Source: Thermohalobaculum sp964475765
GTDB lineage: Bacteria > Pseudomonadota > Alphaproteobacteria > Rhodobacterales > Rhodobacteraceae
Direction of reading: 5' to 3'
Length of the DNA stretch: 7,494 bases
Assembly (NCBI GenBank): GCA_964475765.1
Contig: CAYYZH010000211.1
Coordinates: forward strand, 1 to 7,494
In this document: in pieces, positions 1-6,689 of the stretch
How positions within the stretch are numbered: position 1 is the stretch's first letter
Layout: each line of letters begins with the position of its first letter
Program-made: the position numbers and the translations under genes
Notes under the pieces: model-generated
What the model was told of the DNA's origin: nothing
Database searches by the model: none
What the model saw: the letters and a program-made list of their open reading frames with translations, nothing else

Positions 1-574
1 TCGGGCGGAAGCCGCATTCATCGGGCGGGACACGCTTGGGCCCCAGCGCCTTGTTCTTCCACCGATCCAGCATCGAGGCGAACATCCGGGCAGGCCAGCG
101 CTTGTGATCGACGCCTTCAGCTTCCAGCAACTGCTTGATCAGGCGGATCTGGTCGTCGGTGTCGAGAATGGTGAAGTTTGACTTGAGATCCACCAGTTCG
201 GCATGCCGGCGCAGGATCTTGACGCAGATCGAGTGGAAGGTGCCGAGCCATGGCATTCCTTCGACCGCGCCGCCGATCAAACCGCCCACGCGGTTTTTCA
301 TCTCCCGCGCGGCCTTGTTGGTGAAGGTCACGGCAAGGATCTGGCTGGGCCAGGCGCGCTGTGTGTGGATCAGATGGGCAAGCCGAGTCGTCAGCGCACG
401 GGTCTTGCCTGTGCCTGCACCGGCCAGCACCAGCACCGGGCCATCGAGTGTCTCCACGGCCTCGATCTGAGGTGCGTTCAGCCCATCAAGATAGGGAGCC
501 GCCGCCGCCGCGCGCTGCGACAGCGGGACGTCATACGCTTCGAACGCGTCATCCGACATGTACTGCTCGTTCAT
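1..574 (-). CDS. uvrD: UvrD/PcrA-type ATP-dependent DNA helicase, N-terminal part (runs off left edge)
   Basis: Superfamily 1 3'-5' DNA helicase of the UvrD/PcrA/Rep group, a cytoplasmic motor used in nucleotide excision and mismatch repair and in clearing proteins from DNA. I translated the minus strand by hand: 191 codons are open from 574 to position 2. Visible motifs are the Q motif (LNAPQ, residues 32-36), Walker A (GAGTGKT, 52-58), motif Ia (TFTNKAAREM, 83-92) and motif Ib (GTFHSICVKILRRH, 111-124). The family usually has about 700-800 residues, so roughly three quarters lies outside the window. In-frame ATGs occur at 586, 574 and 559, none with a strong Shine-Dalgarno sequence; 574 is a compromise. 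The ATG at 586 would overlap a possible -10 box, and 559 gives a protein starting MSDDAFEAYD. It lies 80 nt downstream of the desaturase gene on the same strand. The family call is firm; the choice between uvrD and pcrA names is convention. Confidence 0.93.
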   Translation of the reverse strand, partial: MNEQYMSDDAFEAYDVPLSQRAAAAAPYLDGLNAPQIEAVETLDGPVLVLAGAGTGKTRALTTRLAHLIHTQRAWPSQILAVTFTNKAAREMKNRVGGLIGGAVEGMPWLGTFHSICVKILRRHAELVDLKSNFTILDTDDQIRLIKQLLEAEGVDHKRWPARMFASMLDRWKNKALGPKRVPPDECGFRP

Positions 575-581
575 TGCGCGC

Positions 582-610
582 ACCATAACGGGGTCGCGCG
601 CCGATGGGAA
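582..610 (-). promoter_or_regulatory. Possible sigma-70-like promoter for the helicase gene
   Basis: On the minus strand a TTCCCA (605-610) is followed after exactly 17 nt by TATGGT (582-587). Each box matches the consensus at 4 of 6 positions. It sits in the 80-nt gap between the desaturase stop and the helicase start, where a separate promoter for a repair helicase would make sense. If real, transcription would begin close to the ATG at 574, which favours initiation at 574 or 559 over 586. Matches this weak arise often by chance. Confidence 0.22.
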
Positions 611-654
611 GCATGTTCGCGGATTGTTCAGGTCTGTCCGCTAACCGCTTGATC

Positions 655-1575
655 TCACACAATCGCCTCATCTTGAGGGCCTTTGTTGCCGAGCGACATC
701 ATATGGTCCCGATTGAAGCTTGTGTAGCCTTCCGCCGTCTGGGCCAGATGGGCTTCGGTTACGCGGTGAAACTCGGGCAGTTTGTGAAATGGAATGGCAG
801 GATAGGCGTGGTGCTCGGCATGGTAGGGCATGTTCCATGCGAAGTATCGCACGAACCGGTTGGTGAACGTCGTGCGCGTGTTCTCCAGCATATTGGCGAC
901 ATGGGGGCACCGGGTGTGCTCGGCCAGCAGGTAGGCGCGCATGAAGGGTTGCCCGAGCAATGAGGGCAGAACCCAGATCCAAAGGAGGGCGGAAGAGCCC
1001 ACCAGAACCGAGCCGATCACCAGCCCGGCATAGCCGAGAATGTAGATCTGCGCATCCCGCGTCACCCGGTCGTGACCGCGCGCGGGGATGTAAGCGTCGG
1101 TACAGACCCCGCGCGCCTGTTTGGCGATCGATTTCAGCCGCCACCGCCATTCCGACCAGCCCGTGAGGTAGATCAGATGCCCACGAAGCGTGTCCGGCTT
1201 GGTGCCTTCCAGTTCCGGATCGCGCTCCGGGTCATGGGTGAACCGGTGATGAGCGAAGTGGAAATAGCGAAAATGATTGGCGGGCAGCACCGCGAGAAAA
1301 CCGCAGAGATGGGCGACTGCGGTGTTGATCCCGCCCGTGCGAAAGGCGGTGCCGTGAATGGTCTCGTGCAATGTGGTGAACAGGAACACCAGCAGCACGC
1401 CCTGAAGCACCATGACCAGCGGCCAAAGCGGCCAGCCTGCCAATACCCACACCCCTCCGAGGATCACAAGGCCCAGATGCACCGCGAGCCGTCCAAGGCC
1501 GGGCGCATCGGATTGCGCCAGCAGAGTGCGCCGCTTCTCCACCGGAATGCTCGCGATGAGGGCCCGGTGGTCCAT
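655..1575 (-). CDS. Membrane fatty-acid-desaturase-family protein (histidine-box di-iron enzyme)
   Basis: A 306-residue integral membrane protein of the fatty acid desaturase superfamily, which uses a di-iron centre and O2 to desaturate or hydroxylate lipid-type substrates. All three histidine boxes are present: HETIH (70-74), HFAHH (106-110) and HAEHH (252-256). A further conserved-looking AEHTRCPH segment (about 219-225) and an NTRTT segment follow. Hydrophobic stretches at about 33-67 and 176-209 fit the family's membrane hairpins. The substrate cannot be read from sequence; acyl lipids are most likely, but carotenoid or alkane-type hydroxylation is possible. An in-frame TTG at 1599 would add eight residues and overlap the end of tldD. 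I chose the ATG at 1575, only 4 nt after the tldD stop, although neither start has a clear Shine-Dalgarno sequence. The tight spacing suggests co-transcription and perhaps translational coupling with tldD. Confidence 0.9.
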   Translation of the reverse strand: MDHRALIASIPVEKRRTLLAQSDAPGLGRLAVHLGLVILGGVWVLAGWPLWPLVMVLQGVLLVFLFTTLHETIHGTAFRTGGINTAVAHLCGFLAVLPANHFRYFHFAHHRFTHDPERDPELEGTKPDTLRGHLIYLTGWSEWRWRLKSIAKQARGVCTDAYIPARGHDRVTRDAQIYILGYAGLVIGSVLVGSSALLWIWVLPSLLGQPFMRAYLLAEHTRCPHVANMLENTRTTFTNRFVRYFAWNMPYHAEHHAYPAIPFHKLPEFHRVTEAHLAQTAEGYTSFNRDHMMSLGNKGPQDEAIV

Positions 1576-1579
1576 CCAA

Positions 1580-3004
1580 TCAGGTCGCAGCGCCGCCAAC
1601 GGTCAGACCGCCGATCAGGAGAGTTGGCTGGCCGACACCGACCGGCACCCCTTGCCCGTTCTTGCCGCAGGTTCCGATGCCGGGATCCATCTCCATATCG
1701 TTGCCGACCGCGCGGATCTGCTGAAGCGCCGAGGGACCGTCGCCGATCAGCGTCGCGCCCTTGATGGGGTGCAGAACCTTGCCGCCCTTTACTCGGTACG
1801 CCTCGGTGCAGGAGAACACGAACTTGCCGTTCGCAATGTCGACCTGTCCGCCGCCGAAGTTCACCGCGTAGATCCCGTCCTCGACCTCGGCAACGATGCT
1901 GGCGGGATCTGCCGTGCCGCTTTGCATGATCGTGTTGGTCATGCGCGGCATTGGCACATGGGCAAAGCTCTGGCGTCGCCCGTTGCCGGTTGCGGGCACA
2001 TTCATCAGGCGCGCGTTCTGGCGGTCCTGCATATAGCCGACCAGAATGCCGTCCTCGATCAGCGTGGTGCAATTGGTCGGCGTGCCCTCGTCATCGATGC
2101 TGAGCGAGCCGCGCCGGTCGGGCAGGGTGCCATCATCGACCACGGTCACGCCCGGCGCCGCAATCCGCTTGCCCATCAACTCGGTAAAGGCCGAGGTGCC
2201 CTTGCGGTTGAAGTCGCCTTCAAGACCATGCCCGATTGCCTCGTGCAGCAGGATACCGGGCCAGCCCGCGCCAAGGGCAACGTCCATGACGCCCGCAGGC
2301 GCATCCTCTGCGTCGAGGTTCACGAGCGCGACCCGCAGAGCCTCGTCCGCCATTGTCTTCCAGCTTTCCGGCGTGATCAGCCGTCCGAGGCCATGGCGCC
2401 CGCCTCCACCCGCCGAGCCGGTTTCGCGCCGTCCATCCCGTTCGACGATGACCGAGATATTGAGCCGCGACAGCGGACGTCGGTCGGAGACCCGTCCGCC
2501 TTCAGGGCGCAGGATCTCGATTTCCTGATGGCTGGCGGTCAGATTGGCGCTGACCTGCACGACACGGGGATCTGCACTGCGCAAATAGGCGTCGATTTCG
2601 CGCAGAATGTCGATCTTGCCACCAAGCGGCATTTCGCTGACCGGGCTGGTATCATCGTAAAGCCGCGCGTTCGTTCCGGGAGGAGGGGCCGCGATCACCC
2701 CGCCACCTTGCCGTGCCGCGGTTCGGGCGCTTGTCGCCGCGCGCTTCAGGGCGGCTTCGGAGAACTCCATCGCATGGGCGTAGCCAACTGCCCCGGCCCG
2801 GACCGTGCGCATCCCGAACCCTTCGGTGGAATCGTAGGACGCATTGCGCAGTCGCCCGTCATCGAACGACAGTGCTTCCCCCGTGCGCCGCTCGATGAAC
2901 AACTCGCCGTCATCTGCCCCCGCCACGGCATCGTGCAGAATGCCCAGGCTTTTCTGCTCGTCGAGATGCGTTTCGAAAGGGCGGAATGTCTCAGTTGCCG
3001 GCAT
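1580..3004 (-). CDS. tldD: TldD family metalloprotease
   Basis: TldD acts with its partner TldE (PmbA) as a cytoplasmic zinc protease; in enterobacteria the pair matures microcin B17 and degrades unfolded peptides such as the CcdA antitoxin. The product has 474 residues, close to the roughly 480 of Escherichia coli TldD. The metal-binding HEAIGH motif (HExxxH) is at residues 254-259, followed by GLEGDFNRKG. The third ligand matches the conserved cysteine in GTCGKNGQGVPVG (Cys446). The N-terminal half has the usual GELFIERR and FDDGRLRNASYD segments (about 34-58). The frame is open upstream to 3070, but the ATG at 3004 has a GGAG nine bases before it and yields the expected family N-terminus (MPATETFRPFE), so longer starts were rejected. 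It is divergent from ctaC and appears to head a minus-strand unit with the desaturase. TldE is not in the window. Confidence 0.95.
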   Translation of the reverse strand: MPATETFRPFETHLDEQKSLGILHDAVAGADDGELFIERRTGEALSFDDGRLRNASYDSTEGFGMRTVRAGAVGYAHAMEFSEAALKRAATSARTAARQGGGVIAAPPPGTNARLYDDTSPVSEMPLGGKIDILREIDAYLRSADPRVVQVSANLTASHQEIEILRPEGGRVSDRRPLSRLNISVIVERDGRRETGSAGGGGRHGLGRLITPESWKTMADEALRVALVNLDAEDAPAGVMDVALGAGWPGILLHEAIGHGLEGDFNRKGTSAFTELMGKRIAAPGVTVVDDGTLPDRRGSLSIDDEGTPTNCTTLIEDGILVGYMQDRQNARLMNVPATGNGRRQSFAHVPMPRMTNTIMQSGTADPASIVAEVEDGIYAVNFGGGQVDIANGKFVFSCTEAYRVKGGKVLHPIKGATLIGDGPSALQQIRAVGNDMEMDPGIGTCGKNGQGVPVGVGQPTLLIGGLTVGGAAT

Positions 3005-3186
3005 CCGATTCTGCTCCATTTCACGGCCTCGAAGCGGGATATTCCGCCTCAGAGCGGCGGTATGCCGCAAAGCAGATTATTGCGCTGGCAAGGCCGGTGT
3101 GGTGATACACGAGGCTAAAGGATCTGTTGTCCGCCCCCAAGGGTCAAGACCTGCGGGAGGCATGTGACGAAAAAGCGAGGCACGCG
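3005..3186. promoter_or_regulatory. Divergent tldD / ctaC intergenic region
   Basis: This 182-nt stretch must hold the promoters for both divergent units. On the minus strand, TTGACC (3142-3147; 5 of 6 to the -35 consensus) is followed 17 nt later by GATCCT (3119-3124; only 3 of 6), a weak candidate for tldD. No convincing -35/-10 pair was found for ctaC. A GAGG six bases before 3187 serves as the ctaC ribosome binding site. Two dyads lie on the tldD side (3034-3047 and 3054-3068). The promoter function is inferred from gene layout; exact start sites are not resolved. Confidence 0.5.
3034..3068. repeat. Two adjacent dyad symmetries upstream of tldD
   Basis: The first dyad is a 14-base near-palindrome, GCGGGATATTCCGC (3034-3047), broken only by one G/T pair. 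The second has arms GCGGC (3054-3058) and GCCGC (3064-3068) around GGTAT. Their centres are about 20-21 bases apart, close to two turns of the helix, and both lie 30-64 bases upstream of the tldD start. They could be an operator pair or part of the 5' untranslated RNA. Short GC-rich dyads are common in such DNA, so this is suggestive only. Confidence 0.25.
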
Positions 3187-4023
3187 ATGAATCGGTTGAT
3201 GGGCATGGTGACGGCGTTCGGGCTCGGATTGCTGATGCAAGGCACGGCAATGGCCGAGGGTGTCGCCGGCAAACCAATCCCTGGCGGGCACCACTTCCAG
3301 GAGGGCGTGACCCCGGTGATGAACGACATCATCTGGCTCGATGACTTCCTGCACATCATCATCGGGCTGATCACGCTCTTCATCGTGGTCCTGCTGGGCA
3401 TCGTCATCCTGAAGTATAATCGCAAGGCCAATCCGGACCCGGCGACGTTTACGCACCATACCGGTCTCGAGATCGCCTGGACGACGGCACCGGTCCTGAT
3501 CCTGATCATCATCGCGATCCCATCGCTGAAGCTGCTGTTCCTGCAACTCGAAGTGCCGGAGCCGGATGTCACGATCAAGGTGACCGGCAACCAGTGGTAC
3601 TGGAGCTACGAGTACCCGGATGAGGAAATCGAGTTCGACGCCTTCATGCTGACCAAGGACGAGCTGGAGGAGAACGGCTACACCGAGGACGAATTCCTGC
3701 TGGCGACCGATACACGCGTCGTGGTGCCGGTGAACGCCAATGTCCATGTTCTGGTGACCGCATCGGACGTGATCCACGCCTGGACCATCCCGTCCTTTGG
3801 CTCGAAGATCGACGCGATGCCGGGCAGGATCAACGAGACGTGGTTCCGCGCGGAAGAGGTCGGCGTCTACTTCGGCCAATGCTCGGAGCTGTGCGGGAAG
3901 GATCACTCCTACATGCCGATCGTTGTCGAAGTCATGGAAGAGGACGACTACGAGACATGGGTGCTCGAGACCGCCTCGAACATGCGCGATGAGCCCAAGA
4001 ACCAGTTCGCGGCGGCGGAGTAA
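3187..4023 (+). CDS. ctaC: Cytochrome c oxidase subunit II (aa3-type), CtaC/CoxB
   Basis: Subunit II of the aa3-type heme-copper oxidase: it receives electrons from cytochrome c at its periplasmic CuA centre and passes them to subunit I. The product has 278 residues with a signal peptide (about 1-23, ending TAMA before EGV) and two membrane helices (about 55-76 and 98-118). The globular domain carries the aromatic NQWYWSYEY segment (135-143). All six CuA ligands are present: His197, then Cys232, Glu234, Cys236, His240 and Met243 in the GQCSELCGKDHSYMP motif. Glu95 in LEIAWTTAP matches the glutamate at the K-proton-pathway entrance (bovine Glu62). A GAGG lies six bases before the ATG; an upstream in-frame TTG at 3127 would add 20 non-signal residues and was rejected. 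It is the first gene of the oxidase cluster and divergent from tldD. No C-terminal cytochrome c domain is fused, as expected for aa3 rather than caa3 enzymes. Confidence 0.97.
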   Translation: MNRLMGMVTAFGLGLLMQGTAMAEGVAGKPIPGGHHFQEGVTPVMNDIIWLDDFLHIIIGLITLFIVVLLGIVILKYNRKANPDPATFTHHTGLEIAWTTAPVLILIIIAIPSLKLLFLQLEVPEPDVTIKVTGNQWYWSYEYPDEEIEFDAFMLTKDELEENGYTEDEFLLATDTRVVVPVNANVHVLVTASDVIHAWTIPSFGSKIDAMPGRINETWFRAEEVGVYFGQCSELCGKDHSYMPIVVEVMEEDDYETWVLETASNMRDEPKNQFAAAE

Positions 4024-4084
4024 CTGCAGAGTTAATCCTCGGGCTCGTCGGCTCGGCAACCCAACACGATTTAGGTAGCGTTCA

Positions 4085-5047
4085 GTGACAGACATCACCG
4101 CCCATAGCCAAGTCGCAAGGACGCATCCCGGTGATGCGTCTTTCAACGATTATTGGCGGCTTTTGAAGCCCCGGGTGATGACCCTTGTCGTGTTCACGGC
4201 GCTGGCCGGGATTGTCGCGGCACCGGGCACGCAGCACCCTGTCGTTGCCTTCGCCTGCCTGATCTGTATCGCGGTCGGGGCGGGCGCTTCGGGCGCACTG
4301 AACATGTGGTGGGACGCGGACATCGACGCCGAAATGGAGCGCACGGCCAAACGGCCCGTGCCTTCCGGCGCGGTCGAGGCGGGTGAGGCCATGGCGCTCG
4401 GTCTCGGGCTGTCGATCCTGTCGGTTGCCATGTTGGCGATCTTCGCGAACCTGCTCGCGGCCGGCCTTCTGGCGTTCACCATCTTCTTCTACGCCGTGAT
4501 CTACACGATGTGGCTGAAACGCTCAACGCCGCAGAACATCGTAATCGGGGGCGCCGCTGGCGCATTCCCGCCGATGATCGGCTGGGCTGCCATGACGGGC
4601 GACGTGACAATTGCCTCCGTGCTCCTTTTCCTTGTGATCTTCCTTTGGACGCCGCCGCATTTCTGGGCGCTGGCGCTGTTTCGAAATGGCGACTACGCGC
4701 GCGTCGGTGTGCCCATGCTGCCGGTCGTGGCTGGCGAGGCCGCAACGCGCCGCCAGATCTTCTGGTATGCGCTTGCGCTCTTTCCCATCGCCATCGCACC
4801 TGCATTCTCGAGCGCTGGCGGACCGATCTATCTGCTGGTGGCCACAGCGGCCAGCGCCAAGCTCCTGACCGAATCCTGGCATGTCTCGCGCCGCGGCGAA
4901 GATGACGCCCGGTCGGACAAGTACGCGATGGAAAAGCGTCTTTTCGGCACATCAATCATCTACCTCTTCGCCGTCTTCGGCGCCCTGATTGCGGATGCGT
5001 TGCTGCGCGCCATCACCGGCCCGTTCGGCTGGCCGGTCTGGTTCTGA
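4085..5047 (+). CDS. ctaB: Protoheme IX farnesyltransferase (heme O synthase), CtaB/CyoE
   Basis: UbiA-superfamily prenyltransferase that transfers the farnesyl group of farnesyl diphosphate to heme B, giving heme O, the precursor of the heme A used by aa3 oxidase. The 320-residue product is a polytopic membrane protein. The Mg/diphosphate-binding motif NMWWDADID is at residues 73-81 (Asp77 and Asp81), followed by RTAKRPVPSG (86-95). The second conserved region includes LKRSTPQNIVIGG (144-156), WTPPHFWALA (188-197) and the DYARVGVPMLPV loop (203-214). The start is GTG at 4085, with AGG about ten bases upstream; no in-frame ATG comes before the first membrane helix, so GTG is well supported. 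It follows ctaC after 61 nt and its stop is one base from the next ATG. Heme A synthase (ctaA), the next enzyme, is not in the window. Confidence 0.96.
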   Translation: MTDITAHSQVARTHPGDASFNDYWRLLKPRVMTLVVFTALAGIVAAPGTQHPVVAFACLICIAVGAGASGALNMWWDADIDAEMERTAKRPVPSGAVEAGEAMALGLGLSILSVAMLAIFANLLAAGLLAFTIFFYAVIYTMWLKRSTPQNIVIGGAAGAFPPMIGWAAMTGDVTIASVLLFLVIFLWTPPHFWALALFRNGDYARVGVPMLPVVAGEAATRRQIFWYALALFPIAIAPAFSSAGGPIYLLVATAASAKLLTESWHVSRRGEDDARSDKYAMEKRLFGTSIIYLFAVFGALIADALLRAITGPFGWPVWF

Positions 5048-5048
5048 T

Positions 5049-5237
5049 ATGGCGATCCGACAGGAGCACGAACTGCATCAACGCCGCCGGGGCCGCAATC
5101 TCGGTGTGCTCGCGGCCTTGGCCGCTCTTGCTGTGCTGCTCTTTGCCGTGACGTTGGTCAAAATGGGCCCCGATGCTGGCAACCCAACTGCGGGCGCGAC
5201 GTGGGGCGATGCCCTGATGTCCTGGGTCCGGGGGTAG
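5049..5237 (+). CDS. Small single-helix membrane protein of the cytochrome oxidase cluster (CoxF-like)
   Basis: A 62-residue protein with a basic, polar N-terminus (MAIRQEHELHQRRRGRN, 1-17), one hydrophobic helix (about 18-38) and a short tail ending SWVRG. The arginine-rich N-terminus predicts an N-in topology by the positive-inside rule. Similar small proteins sit between ctaB and ctaG in many alphaproteobacterial oxidase clusters and have been labelled CoxF or hypothetical; I know of no established biochemical role. The ATG is one base after the ctaB stop and has no clear Shine-Dalgarno sequence, so translation is probably coupled to ctaB. The stop is 6 nt from ctaG. Position between a heme enzyme and a copper chaperone suggests a part in oxidase assembly or a small accessory subunit, which is inference from context. 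It is easily missed because the same frame is open further upstream, inside ctaB. Confidence 0.85.
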   Translation: MAIRQEHELHQRRRGRNLGVLAALAALAVLLFAVTLVKMGPDAGNPTAGATWGDALMSWVRG

Positions 5238-5243
5238 GGCGCG

Positions 5244-5822
5244 ATGGCGAAACCGAACCATACCCGCACCCTGATCCCGCTTGTGGGCGTTGTCTGCGGC
5301 ATGACCGCGATGGCCTGGGCTGCGGTCCCGCTCTACGACTGGTTCTGCCGCGTCACGGGCTTTGGTGGCACCACTCAGGTGTCTGCGGACGCCTCAGACG
5401 TCATCCTCGATCAGGAAGTGACCGTGCGCTTCGACGCCTCGATCTCGCGCGACATGGCCTGGACGTTCAAACCGGTTCAGAACACCAAGACCGTGCGCAT
5501 TGGCGAGACGGGTCTGGCCTTCTACGAGGCCCACAACCCCACCGATCGTCCGATCGCGGGCACTGCCAGTTTCAACGTCACGCCGCTGTCGATCGGCGGC
5601 TATTTTGTCAAGATCGACTGTTTCTGTTTTACCCAGCAGGTGCTTCAGCCCGGCGAGACCGTGACCATGCCGGTGACCTTCTTTGTTGACCCTGAAATGG
5701 TTGCCGATGCCGAAACCCAGGACGTGCACACGATCACGCTGTCCTATACATTTTTCGAGACCGAGATAGACGAGAGCGCCCGGCTCTCGACGCCCGAGAC
5801 CACAGCCGCTGCAGGCGGCTGA
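5244..5822 (+). CDS. ctaG: Cytochrome c oxidase assembly protein CtaG (Cox11 family, CuB copper chaperone)
   Basis: Cox11/CtaG proteins deliver copper to the CuB site of oxidase subunit I. The 192-residue product has the family layout: a short cytoplasmic start, one membrane helix (about 10-30) and a periplasmic immunoglobulin-like domain. The copper-binding cysteines are present: Cys126 and Cys128 in the DCFCFTQQ signature (125-132), and Cys35 just after the helix in LYDWFCRVTGFGG. The TASFNVTP and GGYFVKI segments before the motif, and the FFVDPEM segment after it, also match the family. The ATG at 5244 is preceded by a G-rich stretch including AGGG. The gene is 6 nt after the small membrane protein and 13 nt before ctaE. 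This is the proteobacterial Cox11-type CtaG, not the unrelated Bacillus CtaG of the caa3 family. Confidence 0.96.
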   Translation: MAKPNHTRTLIPLVGVVCGMTAMAWAAVPLYDWFCRVTGFGGTTQVSADASDVILDQEVTVRFDASISRDMAWTFKPVQNTKTVRIGETGLAFYEAHNPTDRPIAGTASFNVTPLSIGGYFVKIDCFCFTQQVLQPGETVTMPVTFFVDPEMVADAETQDVHTITLSYTFFETEIDESARLSTPETTAAAGG

Positions 5823-5835
5823 TACGGAGGACCCG

Positions 5836-6620
5836 ATGGCTCACGAGAAGAATCACGACTATCACATCATCGATCCCAGCCCGTGGCCCTTCCTCGGCGC
5901 GGCTGGTGGGTTTGTCATGCTCACCGGTGGCATCTTCCTGATGAAAGGGATGACCCCGTTCATCTTCGTCATCGGCCTCGCGATCGTGCTCTACACCATG
6001 TATGTCTGGTGGCGCGACGTGGTTGCCGAGGGCAACGGGATCGATCACACGCCCGTCGTGCGGATCGGCCTGCGCATGGGCTTCATCATGTTCATCATGT
6101 CCGAGGTGATGTTCTTCTCGGCATGGTTCTGGGCGTTCTTCAAGTTTGCGATCTTCCCAATGGTCGGCGTCGAGGCGTCCGACATCGCGACATCGGTTGG
6201 GCCCAATGGCGTCTGGCCACCGGAAGGGATCGAGACCTTCGATGCATGGGATCTGCCGCTGATCAACACGCTGATCCTGCTGTTGTCGGGCTGCACCGTC
6301 ACCTGGGCGCACCATGACCTGATCGAGGGCAAGCGCTCCGGTCTGATCTGGGGACTGCTCTTCACCTGCCTTCTCGGTGCGGTGTTCACAATGTTTCAGG
6401 CCTATGAGTACAGCCACGCGGCGTTCAGCTACTCCGGCAATGTCTACGGCGCGGTCTTCTTCATGGCGACCGGCTTCCACGGCTTCCATGTGCTGGTGGG
6501 TACGATCTTCCTCTTCGTCTGCCTGATGCGGGCCCGCAATGGTGACTTCAAGCCGGAGCAACATATCGGGTNNNNNNNNNNCTGTTCCTGTTCGCCTGCG
6601 TCTACATCTGGGGTGGCTGA
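5836..6620 (+). CDS. ctaE: Cytochrome c oxidase subunit III, CtaE/CoxC (interrupted by an assembly gap)
   Basis: Subunit III of aa3 oxidase is a seven-helix membrane protein that stabilises the active site of subunit I. The 245 residues before the N run match the family: MAHEKNHDYHI at the start, SEVMFFSAWFWAFF with Glu90 (89-102), the WPPEGIETFD loop (128-136), and YSHAAFSYSGN to TGFHGFHVLVGT (192-223). After the Ns, codons from 6582 read LFLFACVYIWGG and stop at 6618-6620, the usual C-terminus. These halves are in different frames across the 10 Ns, so the gap length is wrong, not the gene. About 15 residues are missing, which would include the helix-VII segment normally reading roughly WYWHFVDVVW, giving about 272 residues. 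The GGAGG five bases before the ATG is the strongest ribosome binding site in the cluster. Reading straight through the Ns gives a false C-terminus. Confidence 0.95.
6572..6581. other. Assembly gap (10 Ns) inside ctaE
   Basis: Ten unknown bases form a placeholder. The T at 6571 begins a codon of the upstream frame and the CTG at 6582 begins a codon of the downstream frame, so the true gap must be 2 more than a multiple of three. Ten is not. Comparison with remembered subunit III C-termini predicts about 44 bases. Confidence 0.97.
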
Positions 6621-6642
6621 CCTCCCTCACATGCGCGTTTTG

Positions 6643-6666
6643 CCGCCGTCCGGTTTCGGGCGGCGG
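6643..6666 (+). terminator. GC-rich hairpin between ctaE and SURF1 gene (partial terminator, attenuator or stabiliser)
   Basis: CCGCCGTCC (6643-6651) pairs with GGGCGGCGG (6658-6666) over nine base pairs, one of them G-U, around the loop GGTTTC. Only three Ts follow, so it is at best a weak intrinsic terminator. It lies 23 nt after the ctaE stop and 24 nt before the SURF1 start. It could reduce read-through into SURF1 or protect the 3' end of the upstream message. Confidence 0.4.
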
Positions 6667-6689
6667 TTTGCATTTGAGGGAATGGACTC

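Noticed and set aside
203..652. Plus-strand open frames over the helicase gene
   Set aside because: The minus strand reads continuous helicase motifs Q, I, Ia and Ib; the plus-strand frames have no family features.
1576..1599. TTG start at 1599 for the desaturase
   Set aside because: It overlaps the end of tldD and has no ribosome binding site; the ATG at 1575 gives a family-like N-terminus. Not fully excluded.
3005..3070. Longer tldD starting at 3070
   Set aside because: The 22 extra residues are not family-like, and the GGAG at nine bases before 3004 marks the likely start.
1412..3118. 568-codon plus-strand open frame opposite tldD and the desaturase start
   Set aside because: It lies antisense to tldD, whose minus-strand product has the HEAIGH motif, metal cysteine and full family length. 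The plus-strand translation has no recognisable domain; long antisense frames are common in GC-rich genes.
3127..3186. Upstream TTG start for ctaC
   Set aside because: It would place 20 charged residues before a good signal peptide; the ATG at 3187 has its own ribosome binding site.
3115..4146. 343-codon minus-strand open frame opposite ctaC
   Set aside because: Shadow of ctaC, which carries all CuA ligands. The antisense translation is a low-complexity, charged sequence without a domain.
5734..6630. 298-codon minus-strand open frame through the N run
   Set aside because: Antisense to ctaE and dependent on reading through unknown bases; the plus strand is unmistakably subunit III.
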